Assembly: GCF_030150285.1 (NCBI RefSeq)
Contig: NZ_JASLGE010000023.1
Location: 17,400-81,399 of the forward strand
DNA length: 64,000 bases
Origin: Pseudomonas sp.
Lineage (GTDB): Bacteria > Pseudomonadota > Gammaproteobacteria > Pseudomonadales > Pseudomonadaceae
Direction of reading: 5' to 3'
A program made the translations under genes and the position numbers. Positions 42,191 to 50,991 of this stretch are shown here, piece after piece (the stretch's first letter is position 1; every line of letters starts with the position of its first letter). The notes under the pieces are model-generated. The model worked only from the letters and a program-made list of their open reading frames with translations. It did not search any database and was not told where the DNA came from.

Positions 42191-45100
42191 ATGGGAAGTT
42201 CAACCTGTCCGCGTGGGCTCTGAAGCACCAGTCGTTCGTGTGGTACTTGATGTTTATGGCGGTGGTCGCCGGGATCTTTTCTTACATCAACCTGGGCCGC
42301 GCAGAAGACCCGAGCTTCGCCATCAAAACCATGGTGATCCAGGCCAAATGGCCGGGGGCCACGGTTGATGAAACCCGTTTGCAAATCACTGACCGCATCG
42401 AGAAAAAACTCGAAGAGCTGGACACCCTCGATTACGTGCAGAGCTACACCCGCCCTGGCGAATCCACGGTATTCGTGTTTTTGAAAGACACCACCAAAGC
42501 GGACCTCATCCCGCACATCTGGTACGAAGTGCGGAAAAAGATCGGGGACATTCGCGGCGACTTCCCTCAAGGCATTCAAGGCCCGGGGTTCGACGACGAG
42601 TTCGGTGATGTGTACGGCACCATCTACGCGTTCACCGGCGATGGCTTCACCATGCGCCAGCTGCGTGACTACGTCGAGCAAGTGCGCACCGGCATTCGTG
42701 ACGTGCCCAACCGCGGCAAGGTCATGACCATTGGTGAGCAGGACGAAACCTTTTACCTGAACTTTTCAACCCGCAAACTCGCGGCTCTGGGCCTGGATCA
42801 ACAACACATTCTTGAAAGCCTGCAAGCGCAAAACGCCGTGACGCCTGCCGGGGTAATTGAAGCCGGGCCGGAGCGCATGTCGGTGCGCACTTCCGGGCAG
42901 TTCCACAGCGTGGCCGACCTGGAAGCCGTCAACCTGCGGGTCAACGACCGTTTCTACCGGCTATCTGACATCGCCGAAATAAACCGGGGCTATGTCGACC
43001 CGGCCGCCCCAATGTTCCATTTCAATGGCAAACCGGCCATCGGCCTAGCGATTGCCATGAACGCCGGTGGCAATATTCAAGAATTCGGCAAAGAACTGCA
43101 GCAACGCGTCAACGAACTCACCGCGCAGTTGCCCGTGGGTGTCGACGTGCAGATGGTGTCCGATCAGGCGCAGGTGGTTGAGGTGGCCGTCAACGGGTTT
43201 ACCAGCGCGCTGTTTGAGGCGGTGGTGATCGTACTGGCGGTCAGCTTTATCAGCCTGGGCTTGCGGGCAGGCCTGGTGGTGGCGATTTCAATCCCCCTGG
43301 TGCTGGCGCTGGTGTTTGTGTTTATGGAGTTCACGGGCATCGCCATGCAGCGGGTCTCGCTGGGTGCCCTGATCATCGCCCTCGGCCTGCTGGTGGACGA
43401 CGCGATGATCACCGTGGAGATCATGATCACGCGGCTTGAATTGGGCGAAACCAAAGAGCAAGCCGCCACCTTCGCCTGGCACTCCACGGCCTTTCCCATG
43501 CTCACGGGCACGCTCGTGACGGTGGCGGGCTTTGTGCCTATCGGCCTGAACAACAGCTCGGCGGGGGAGTACACCTTTACGCTGTTCGCCGTGATTGCGG
43601 TGGCGATGCTGGTGTCGTGGATCGTGGCGGTGCTGTTTGCCCCGGTGCTGGGCGTGCATATCCTGCGCGCCAAGGTCAAACCCAAGTCCGAAAAACCGGG
43701 CCGGTTGGCACAGGCCTTCAATACCGGCCTGCTGTGGTGCATGCGCAATCGTTGGTGGACCATCGGCACGACCGTGTTGATGTTTGTGTTGTCGATTTTC
43801 GGCATGGGGTTGGTGCAGAACCAGTTCTTCCCGGCCTCTGACCGCCCCGAAATTCTGGTGGACCTGAACCTGCCGCAAAACGCCTCGATTCAGGAAACCT
43901 TGAAAGTGACGCAGCGCTTTGAGGAGACACTCAAAAACGACCCGGATATCGTGCGCTGGAGTTCCTATATCGGTGAGGGTGCGATTCGTTTCTACCTGCC
44001 CCTGGACCAGCAACTGCAAAACCCCTTCTACGCGCAACTGGTGATCGTCAGCTCCGGGCTGGATACCCGCGACGCCTTGATGGAGCGCCTGAACAAGCGC
44101 CTGCGTGAAGACTTCGTGGGCGTAGGCAGCTTTGTCCACACCCTGGAGCTGGGCCCGCCCGTGGGCCAACCCCTGCAATACCGGGTGAGCGGCAATAACA
44201 TCGACCTGGTGCGCAAGTACTCGCTGGACCTGGCCTCGGTGCTCGACGCCAACCCCAACGTGGGCGAGACCATCTTCAACTGGAACGAACCGGGCAAGGT
44301 GCTACGCATCGACATTGCCCAAGACAAAGCGCGCCAGTTCGGGTTGTCTTCCGAAGACGTGGCCCAGGTGATGAACAGCATCGTCAGCGGTGCCGCCGTC
44401 AGCCAGGTTAAAGAAGATATCTACCTGATCAACATCGTCGGCCGCGCCATTGCCAGCGAACGCGGCACACCGGAAACCCTGCTCAACCTGCAAATCACCA
44501 CACCGAGCGGCACGTCCATTCCGTTGCTGGCGTTTGCCACCGTGCGTTACGAGCTGGAGCAACCGTTGATCTGGAGCCGTGACCGCATCCCCACCTTGAC
44601 CCTCAAGGCCTCGGTACGCGGCTCGATGCAACCCACCGACCTGGTCGCGCAGCTCAAGCCTGAAGTCGACAAGTTCGCCGCCAACCTGCCCCAGGGCTAC
44701 ACCCTGCAAACCGGCGGTACGGTGGAGCAAAGTGCCAAGGCCCAAGGCCCGATCGCTCAGGTCATACCGTTGATGCTGTTCCTGATGGCCACCTTCCTGA
44801 TGATCCAGCTGCAAAGTGTGCAGAAGATGTTCCTGGTGGTCAGCGTGGCTCCCCTCGGCCTGATTGGCGTGGTGCTGGCGTTGGTGCCCACCGGCACGCC
44901 CATGGGCTTTGTGGCCATTCTGGGAATTTTGGCACTGGTGGGCATCATCGTGCGTAACTCGGTGATTCTGGTGACCCAAATCGACCAGTACGAACGCGAT
45001 GGCTTCGACCCGTGGCACGCTGTGATGCAAGCCACCCAACACCGTCGACGGCCGATTTTGCTGACCGCCGCCGCGGCCAGCCTGGGCATGGTGCCTATCG

Positions 45101-45249
45101 CGCGTGACGTGTTCTGGGGGCCGATGGCCTACGCCATGATCGGCGGCATTATCTCGGCCACCTTGCTCACCTTGCTGTTCCTGCCGGCGCTGTACGTGGC
45201 CTGGTACAAAATCAAGGAAAGCAAAGACCCGGCCCCTACGCCTACGTGA
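42187..45249 (+). CDS. RND-family efflux pump, TriC-like
   Basis: 1020 aa, full-length inner-membrane RND transporter with TM1, a large periplasmic loop, TM2-7, a second loop and TM8-12. The proton-relay Asp pair is in LGLLVDDAMITVEIM near 410, and RRRPILLTAAAASLGMVPIA near 955 is the conserved TM11 region. With two adaptors and no outer-membrane channel gene nearby it resembles P. aeruginosa TriABC, which borrows a TolC-type channel. Substrates are unknown; triclosan is only an analogy. Confidence 0.88.
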   Translation: MNGKFNLSAWALKHQSFVWYLMFMAVVAGIFSYINLGRAEDPSFAIKTMVIQAKWPGATVDETRLQITDRIEKKLEELDTLDYVQSYTRPGESTVFVFLKDTTKADLIPHIWYEVRKKIGDIRGDFPQGIQGPGFDDEFGDVYGTIYAFTGDGFTMRQLRDYVEQVRTGIRDVPNRGKVMTIGEQDETFYLNFSTRKLAALGLDQQHILESLQAQNAVTPAGVIEAGPERMSVRTSGQFHSVADLEAVNLRVNDRFYRLSDIAEINRGYVDPAAPMFHFNGKPAIGLAIAMNAGGNIQEFGKELQQRVNELTAQLPVGVDVQMVSDQAQVVEVAVNGFTSALFEAVVIVLAVSFISLGLRAGLVVAISIPLVLALVFVFMEFTGIAMQRVSLGALIIALGLLVDDAMITVEIMITRLELGETKEQAATFAWHSTAFPMLTGTLVTVAGFVPIGLNNSSAGEYTFTLFAVIAVAMLVSWIVAVLFAPVLGVHILRAKVKPKSEKPGRLAQAFNTGLLWCMRNRWWTIGTTVLMFVLSIFGMGLVQNQFFPASDRPEILVDLNLPQNASIQETLKVTQRFEETLKNDPDIVRWSSYIGEGAIRFYLPLDQQLQNPFYAQLVIVSSGLDTRDALMERLNKRLREDFVGVGSFVHTLELGPPVGQPLQYRVSGNNIDLVRKYSLDLASVLDANPNVGETIFNWNEPGKVLRIDIAQDKARQFGLSSEDVAQVMNSIVSGAAVSQVKEDIYLINIVGRAIASERGTPETLLNLQITTPSGTSIPLLAFATVRYELEQPLIWSRDRIPTLTLKASVRGSMQPTDLVAQLKPEVDKFAANLPQGYTLQTGGTVEQSAKAQGPIAQVIPLMLFLMATFLMIQLQSVQKMFLVVSVAPLGLIGVVLALVPTGTPMGFVAILGILALVGIIVRNSVILVTQIDQYERDGFDPWHAVMQATQHRRRPILLTAAAASLGMVPIARDVFWGPMAYAMIGGIISATLLTLLFLPALYVAWYKIKESKDPAPTPT

Positions 45250-45257
45250 TGCCTGAT

Positions 45258-45320
45258 GTAGGAACGAGCGTGCTCGCGATCTTTTAAAAATCAAAAGATC
45301 GCGAGCAAGCTCGCTCCTAC
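45258..45320. repeat. REP pair forming long hairpin (family 1)
   Basis: GTAGGAACGAGCGTGCTCGCGATC and its inverted partner GATCGCGAGCAAGCTCGCTCCTAC flank an A/T spacer, giving a long hairpin after the pump gene. Confidence 0.8.
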
Positions 45321-45433
45321 GGGGGCGTCATTATTTGTTTTATCCGAATAAAGCTATCTAATTTCGCACCTTTATCTGTGATACCCACACATGTGAACCT
45401 AGCCCCACGCCTTATCCACTTCGGAGTGTTGCC

Positions 45434-46174
45434 ATGAGTACTTCACACCCCAACGTCGCCATCATCACCGGCGCTTCACGCGGTATCGGTGCCGTGATTG
45501 CCCGGCAACTGGCCGCTGACGGTTTTGCCGTCGTGATCAACTACGCCAGCAGTGCGGGCGAAGCCCATGCGCTAGTCACTGAACTGACCGCAGCGGGGCA
45601 TCAGGCCATCGCCGTGCAGGCAGACGTGGCCAACGCCACCGACGTAGCGCGGTTGTTTGATGAAGCCGAGCAGCAACTGGGCAAGGTCGACGTGTTGATC
45701 AATAACGCGGGTATCCTCAAAGTGATGCCGCTGGCCCAGCACAGCGACGCACTGTATGACCAGACCTTCAACATCAACACCCGCGGTACCTTCAACACCC
45801 TGCGCGAAGCGGCCACACGGCTAAACAACGGGGGGCGTATCGTCAACTTTTCCAGCAGCACGGTAGGCATGAACCTGCCGGGTTATGCGGTGTACATCGC
45901 CAGCAAGGCGGCGGTTGAATCGCTGACCCAGGTGTTTGCCAAGGAACTGCGGGGGCGGCAGATCACGGTCAACGCCGTAGCACCGGGCCCGGTGGCGACC
46001 GACTTGTTTCTGCAAGGCAAGACCGAAGAGCAAATCCAGGCATTCAGCAAAATGCCGCCCCTGGAACGCCTGGGCCAGCCTGAAGACATCGCCCGCGTCG
46101 TCTCATTCCTGGTGAGCCCGGCGGCAGACTGGGTGAACGGGCAAGTGCTGCGCACCAACGGCGGGCTGGTTTAA
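45434..46174 (+). CDS. Short-chain dehydrogenase/reductase
   Basis: 246-aa classical SDR. NAD(P)-binding TGASRGIGAVIARQLA near 14, NNAGIL near 90, catalytic Ser in NFSSSTVG near 140 and YxxxK in YVYIASKAAV-like GYAVYIASK near 155. VINYASSAGEA after strand 2 suggests NADP(H) preference. Stand-alone gene behind an A/T-rich promoter region. Substrate unknown. Confidence 0.85.
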   Translation: MSTSHPNVAIITGASRGIGAVIARQLAADGFAVVINYASSAGEAHALVTELTAAGHQAIAVQADVANATDVARLFDEAEQQLGKVDVLINNAGILKVMPLAQHSDALYDQTFNINTRGTFNTLREAATRLNNGGRIVNFSSSTVGMNLPGYAVYIASKAAVESLTQVFAKELRGRQITVNAVAPGPVATDLFLQGKTEEQIQAFSKMPPLERLGQPEDIARVVSFLVSPAADWVNGQVLRTNGGLV

Positions 46175-46291
46175 ACGGCCCGCACAGGCTCGCGCACCAC
46201 CACCACGCCAAACACGTCGCAGCCTTGCTGCACCCACAACGAAGCCGCCTCACACACAGGTCAGGGAAAGATCCGAAACGGCTTGGCAAAA

Positions 46292-46330
46292 CTGTAGGAG
46301 CAATCGAGCGTCGACCGGCTGCTCCTACAG
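46292..46330 (-). terminator. Hairpin after betT (REP-derived terminator)
   Basis: CTGTAGGAGCA (46292-46302) pairs with TGCTCCTACAG (46320-46330). Read leftward from betT the stem is followed by TTTTG, so it may end the betT transcript. The arms are REP family 1 sequence. Confidence 0.65.
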
Positions 46331-46334
46331 CGTT

Positions 46335-48329
46335 TTAACGCACCAGGTGCAAGAACTGCATATGCCGTTCGTACTGGTCGAGCACGTCGTTGATGATTTG
46401 CTCTTTGGTGTAGCCGGTCAGGTCGTAGTCCTGGCTGCCTTCGGCCAGGTGCACTTCAGCCCGGTAGTAACGGCGGTTGCGCAGTTCTTTAGGCCCCATG
46501 CCACCACGGGCGAAAGACGGCGTGAAGTAACCGCGCATTTGCACCTGGTAGATAAACGGGTGCTCGTCGCCGTAGTCGATTTCCAGGCTCACGTTGTCGT
46601 GGGCCGGGTCCGGTTGGGTGACGACGTTCAGGCCTTTTTCGCGGAACACCGCACTCACTTCTTCAATCGCCGGGCGTACGGTGGTGTCCATAAAGCGGTA
46701 CACCTCGTCACGCGACGGGAAGTGCACGGCCTGGCTCAGGCGCTGGCGCCAGCCGCCTCTGCGCGAATGAGAGACCGGGGCCAACGAGTGAGTCTGGGCG
46801 ATTTTCTTTTGTGACTCCAGGTAGAACGCCTTGTGCAGGCCCCACATCATCAGCAGCAGAATCAGCGAGAACGGCAATGAGGTGAGTACAACCGCGGACT
46901 TGAGGGCATCGATACTGCCCGAGAACAACAGTGCGCTGGTCACCAGCGCCGTCATTGCCCCCCAGAACACCCGCAGCCATTTCGGGCCGTCTTCATCAGC
47001 GTTGTTGCCGCGCGCCGAAAGGGTGGACAGCACCACCGTACCGGAGTCGGCCGAGGTGACGAAGAACACAAAACTGATGAACACCGTCACGGCGATCACG
47101 GTTTTGCTCCACGGGTAGGTTTCCAACAGCAGGTACAGCGTGCGCGACGGGTCGTCGATAGCCGATTGCCCGAGGGCGACCATGCCATGGTTAAGCACCT
47201 GATCGATGGCGCTGTTGCCGAAGATCGACATCCACGCCAGGGTGAAGCCCAGCGGAATCAGCAGCACACCAAACACGAATTCACGGATGGTACGGCCCCG
47301 GGAAATGCGCGCAATAAACAGGCCCACAAACGGCGACCATGCGATCCACCAGGCCCAATAGAACACCGTCCAGCCGCCCAGCCAGTCGTTCGGCTCGTTG
47401 TAGGCGTACACGTCAAAACTCTTGCTGGGCAGTGAGCCCAGGTAGTCGCCGATATTCTGCACCAGCGTGTTGAGCAACAGCTGGGTGGGCCCGGCAAACA
47501 GCACAAACAGCAGCAGCGCGCAGGCCAGCAGCATGTTGATGTCTGACATCACCCGCACGCCTTTGTCCACACCCGCGACGGCCACCAAAATGGCAGCCCC
47601 CATCATCAACGTGATCAGGCCCACCTGCACCCATTGGGTATGCGGCATGCCAAACAGGTAATCAAGGCCGGAGTTGAGGTGCAGCACGCCAAAGCCCATG
47701 TCAGCCCCCAGGCCGAACACCGTGGCGATGATGCCGAAGCCGTCTACGGCATAGCCGATGGGGCCATTGATGCGTTTACCGATCAGTGGGTACAGCGCCG
47801 AACGCAGCGCCAGCGGCAAATTGTGGCGGTACGCAAAGTACGCCAGCGCCATGCCAACAAACGCAAACACGCCCCAACCGTGCAACCCCCAGTGCAAAAA
47901 CAGCAACTGCATGCCCTGACGCGCGGCCTCGGCGTTGCCGGCAGGGCCTTGTGGCGGGTTGAGCATATGGGTCAGGGGTTCGGACACACAGAAGAAAAAT
48001 AGCGTGATGCTGATCCCGGCGGCAAACAGCATGCCCGCCCAGGACAGGTAACTGAACTCGGGTTCGTCGTGGTCGGCACCGAGCTTGATCTTGCCGTAGC
48101 CGGACAAGGCGGTGACGACCACGAAGATCAGATACAGGGTCATCGCTAACATGTAGTACCAGCCGACCGTATTGGCCGCCCAGTTTTGCGCCGCCAATAG
48201 CCATTCACCTGCCGCGGTGGGCATGGCGATCACCACCAGGCCAAAGACCAGAATGACAGCCCCGGCAAAGTAGAACACGGGCGGGTTCATGCGGATTGAG
48301 GACGTCTCGGACGTCACTGGCGCGCTCAT
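46335..48329 (-). CDS. betT: Choline transporter BetT (BCCT family)
   Basis: 664 aa. Twelve transmembrane helices of the betaine/choline/carnitine transporter family, with GFGVLHLNSGLDYLFG near 230 and the signature FYWAWWIAWSPFVGLFIARISRGRT near 320-345 holding the aromatic substrate box. The last 130 residues form a cytoplasmic domain (RDEVYRFMDTTVRPA...MQFLHLVR) as in osmotically regulated BetT. Imports choline for glycine betaine synthesis. A BetI-like operator lies upstream. Confidence 0.92.
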   Translation of the reverse strand: MSAPVTSETSSIRMNPPVFYFAGAVILVFGLVVIAMPTAAGEWLLAAQNWAANTVGWYYMLAMTLYLIFVVVTALSGYGKIKLGADHDEPEFSYLSWAGMLFAAGISITLFFFCVSEPLTHMLNPPQGPAGNAEAARQGMQLLFLHWGLHGWGVFAFVGMALAYFAYRHNLPLALRSALYPLIGKRINGPIGYAVDGFGIIATVFGLGADMGFGVLHLNSGLDYLFGMPHTQWVQVGLITLMMGAAILVAVAGVDKGVRVMSDINMLLACALLLFVLFAGPTQLLLNTLVQNIGDYLGSLPSKSFDVYAYNEPNDWLGGWTVFYWAWWIAWSPFVGLFIARISRGRTIREFVFGVLLIPLGFTLAWMSIFGNSAIDQVLNHGMVALGQSAIDDPSRTLYLLLETYPWSKTVIAVTVFISFVFFVTSADSGTVVLSTLSARGNNADEDGPKWLRVFWGAMTALVTSALLFSGSIDALKSAVVLTSLPFSLILLLMMWGLHKAFYLESQKKIAQTHSLAPVSHSRRGGWRQRLSQAVHFPSRDEVYRFMDTTVRPAIEEVSAVFREKGLNVVTQPDPAHDNVSLEIDYGDEHPFIYQVQMRGYFTPSFARGGMGPKELRNRRYYRAEVHLAEGSQDYDLTGYTKEQIINDVLDQYERHMQFLHLVR

Positions 48330-48647
48330 CGAAGATGCACCTCATCGCAGTCAAACAGAGTGATAAAAGACGGGCTCGGCAAAGGAAAACCTCCTGTTGT
48401 GAGCGGGCAGCGGACCACCGTTTTAAGTTGAACGAGCATTCAAGTTAAACATGGATGGGCGTTTAGGACTAATTGCCACGCTGGGCTACGCGTGTCTTAC
48501 GGTAGCTCATGAACAGGTATGACACATGGCGCTGATCGACGTTCCGCCGTTATCACGGGGGCTATCAGCGCCCTGAGGCGAATACGGTGCACGGTCGATG
48601 AAGGGGGCAAAAAAATAATCAAAAAAATGGTCGACGTGACCCTTGGC
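48330..48647. promoter_or_regulatory. betT upstream region with BetI-like operator
   Basis: 318 bp without a gene. An imperfect inverted repeat TTAAGTTGAA-cgagca-TTCAAGTTAA (48423-48448; 9 of 10 positions pair) contains TTGAA/TTCAA halves like BetI operators, about 95 bp before betT. The remainder shows nothing else I can name. Confidence 0.5.
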
Positions 48648-48974
48648 TTAAAAAACAGACAAATCCAAAGGCCGTACCGTGCCCATCCAGATCGCATGGT
48701 CGGTGTGATCCAGCAGGTCATGGCCGGTATCGGGGTGCATAAACACCACGAGACCATGGCGGTTGAGCGCCAGCCATGGCAACACCACCCCGATCAGTTC
48801 GGGTCCGAAGGCCAGTTGGCAACTCCAGTCGGGGTGCGGGCCAACCGGGCGTTCGTGAACACGGCCCATTCGCACGTCAAAGAGCCGCGCGGCTTCTTCG
48901 CACAAGGCACGGGCTTGACTCAAGGTGGACGCGTCGAAATAAACATGGGCGTGATAGCCCTTGATACGTTGCAT
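48648..48974 (-). CDS. DOPA 4,5-dioxygenase family protein
   Basis: 108 aa: YHAHVYFDASTLSQARALCEE, GPHPDWSCQLAFG and LNRHGLVVFMHPDTGHDLLDH with several conserved histidines, the compact DOPA-dioxygenase (PF08883) pattern. Start ATG 48974 with AGGAGG upstream; an upstream in-frame ATG at 49040 is rejected. Bacterial members are mostly untested, and this one stands alone between betT and aroE. Confidence 0.82.
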   Translation of the reverse strand: MQRIKGYHAHVYFDASTLSQARALCEEAARLFDVRMGRVHERPVGPHPDWSCQLAFGPELIGVVLPWLALNRHGLVVFMHPDTGHDLLDHTDHAIWMGTVRPLDLSVF

Positions 48975-49017
48975 AAGCACCTCCTGGAAAGCATAAGGGC
49001 GACGAAAAGAGCCGCAC

Positions 49018-49068
49018 AACAGGCCTGCTGCGCAGTCCATCGCGCAGCCTTCGGCAGCGACTACAACG
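49018..49068. repeat. REP-like palindrome (family 2) before aroE stop
   Basis: GCGCAGTCCATCGCGCAGCC then TTCGGCAGCGACTACA, matching the TGTAGTCGCTGCCGAAGGCTGC-type Pseudomonas REP seen also at 32179 and 59848. Confidence 0.6.
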
Positions 49069-49070
49069 GC

Positions 49071-49892
49071 TTATTGCGCCAGCAGGTGGCGCAATTGGGC
49101 CAAGGCCGGAGCCGTGTCGGGACGCACGCCGCGCCACAGGTAAAAGGCTTCGGCCGCCTGCTCGGCCAGCATGCCCAGCCCGTCCATGACCTGACCTGCG
49201 CCGTGCTCACGGGCCCATGTGCAGAAGGGCGTTGGTTCGTTGCCGTACATCATGTCGTAGCAGAAGGTCTTGCCCGGTTCAATCAAGCGGCTGTCAATCG
49301 CGGGCAACTCGCCTGCGAGACTGGCCGAGGTGGCGTTGATAATCAGGTCAACCGGCTCGCACAACCAGTCAAAACCGCTGGCCACCACCGGGCCCAGATC
49401 ACTGAACAGCTCTGCCAGCAATTCGGCCTTATCCACTGTACGGTTGGCGACCGTGATACACGCCGGCCCTTCGAGCAGGAGCGGCTCCAATGCACCGCGC
49501 ACCGCGCCACCGGCACCCACTATCAGGATGCGCTTGCCCTTGAGGCTAAACCCGGCGTTCACCGTGAGGTCGCGCACCAAACCGGCACCGTCGGTGTTAT
49601 CGCCCAACAACGTGCCATCCGCCAACTGGCTCAGCGTATTGACCGCGCCGGCCCGTTGCGCCCGCTCCGTCAGGTGGTCCGCCAGGCGGTAGGCGTCTTC
49701 CTTGAACGGCACCGTGACATTGGCACCACGCCCTTGCTGGAAAAACGCCTTGGCGCAGCCGGCGAAGTCATCCAGCGGGGCGAGCAACGCGTCGTACTGC
49801 ATGACCTGGCCTGTTTGCTCAGCAAACAGGCGGTGCAAAACCGGGGATTTGCTGTGGCCAATCGGGTTACCAAAAACAACGTAACGGTCCAT
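49071..49892 (-). CDS. aroE: Shikimate dehydrogenase
   Basis: 273 aa. VFGNPIGHSKSPVLHRLF binds shikimate, the catalytic Lys is in NVTVPFKEDAYRL near 65, Asp in LGDNTDGAGLV near 102, and the NADP loop is VGAGGAVRGAL near 127. Start ATG 49892 follows AGGAGAG. Reduces 3-dehydroshikimate in aromatic synthesis. 22 bp after hemF, as in P. aeruginosa. Confidence 0.96.
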   Translation of the reverse strand: MDRYVVFGNPIGHSKSPVLHRLFAEQTGQVMQYDALLAPLDDFAGCAKAFFQQGRGANVTVPFKEDAYRLADHLTERAQRAGAVNTLSQLADGTLLGDNTDGAGLVRDLTVNAGFSLKGKRILIVGAGGAVRGALEPLLLEGPACITVANRTVDKAELLAELFSDLGPVVASGFDWLCEPVDLIINATSASLAGELPAIDSRLIEPGKTFCYDMMYGNEPTPFCTWAREHGAGQVMDGLGMLAEQAAEAFYLWRGVRPDTAPALAQLRHLLAQ

Positions 49893-49914
49893 CAGGCTCT
49901 CTCCTTGGGCGGTA

Positions 49915-50829
49915 TCAGGCGTTGGCCAGCCAATCACGGTCTTGCAGGAAGTAGTCGGTCAGGCGCGCCTCTGCGCTACCCGGCTCGGCTTTCCAGTCGT
50001 AGCCCCAGCGCACCTGGGGTGGCAATGACATCAAAATCGACTCGGTGCGGCCGCCCGATTGCAAACCAAACAGCGTGCCCCGGTCGTACACCAGGTTGAA
50101 CTCCACGTAGCGGCCCCGGCGAAACTCCTGGAATTCACGCTGTTGGGCGGTGTACTCATCGGCTTTACGGCGCTGAACGATCGGCAGGTACGCGTCGATA
50201 TAGGCGTCGCCAATGGCACGAATAAACGCGAAACAGGTGTCGAAATCCCACGCATTCAGGTCATCAAAAAACAGGCCGCCGATGCCTCGAGGCTCGTTGC
50301 GGTGCTTGATGTGGAAGTAGGTGTCGCACCAGGCCTTGTAGCGCGGGTACACGTCGGCACCGAACGGCGCGCAGGCCTGCTCGGCGATGCGGTGCCAGTG
50401 CACACAGTCTTCTTCAACGGCGTAGTACGGGGTGAGGTCAAAGCCACCACCGAACCACCAGACGGGCTCTTCGCCCTCTTTTTCAGCGATGAAAAAGCGC
50501 ACGTTGGCGTGGGACGTAGGCACATGCGGGTTGTGCGGGTGGATCACCAGCGACACACCCAGCGCTTCAAAGCCACGGCCCGCCAGTTCAGGGCGATGGG
50601 CGCTGGCGGACGGCGGCAAACCGCTGCCAAACACGTGGGAAAAGTTAACGCCGCCTTTCTCGATGACATGGCCGTTTTCAATGACCCGTGTGCGGCCGCC
50701 GCCACCGGCAGGGCGCTGCCACGCATCTTCAACGAAGCGCGAGCCGCCATCTTCGGTTTCCAGAGCGTTGCAAATACGGTCTTGAAGGTCGAGCAGGTAG
50801 GCTTTTACAGCCTCGGTGCGAGTAGTCAT
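49915..50829 (-). CDS. hemF: Oxygen-dependent coproporphyrinogen III oxidase
   Basis: 304 aa. Landmarks: ENGHVIEKGGVNFSHVFG near 48, HPHNPHVPTSHANVRFF near 95, WWFGGGFDLTPYY near 125, and HRNEPRGIGGLFFDDL near 175. Converts coproporphyrinogen III to protoporphyrinogen IX with O2. Leads the hemF-aroE pair. Confidence 0.97.
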   Translation of the reverse strand: MTTRTEAVKAYLLDLQDRICNALETEDGGSRFVEDAWQRPAGGGGRTRVIENGHVIEKGGVNFSHVFGSGLPPSASAHRPELAGRGFEALGVSLVIHPHNPHVPTSHANVRFFIAEKEGEEPVWWFGGGFDLTPYYAVEEDCVHWHRIAEQACAPFGADVYPRYKAWCDTYFHIKHRNEPRGIGGLFFDDLNAWDFDTCFAFIRAIGDAYIDAYLPIVQRRKADEYTAQQREFQEFRRGRYVEFNLVYDRGTLFGLQSGGRTESILMSLPPQVRWGYDWKAEPGSAEARLTDYFLQDRDWLANA

Positions 50830-50991
50830 GACATCACCCAGATTAAGTCAAAGCTACGCGGCACATCGTTCGTAGCGGGGCCGGCGGCAAAGGGCCGCTA
50901 GCATAACACCGCACCCCGCCTCATCGCAGTTGACGAAGGTCACGCTTCAGCGTTGGATAGAGCCCTCGTAAAATCAGCAAGGACTGTGCAG

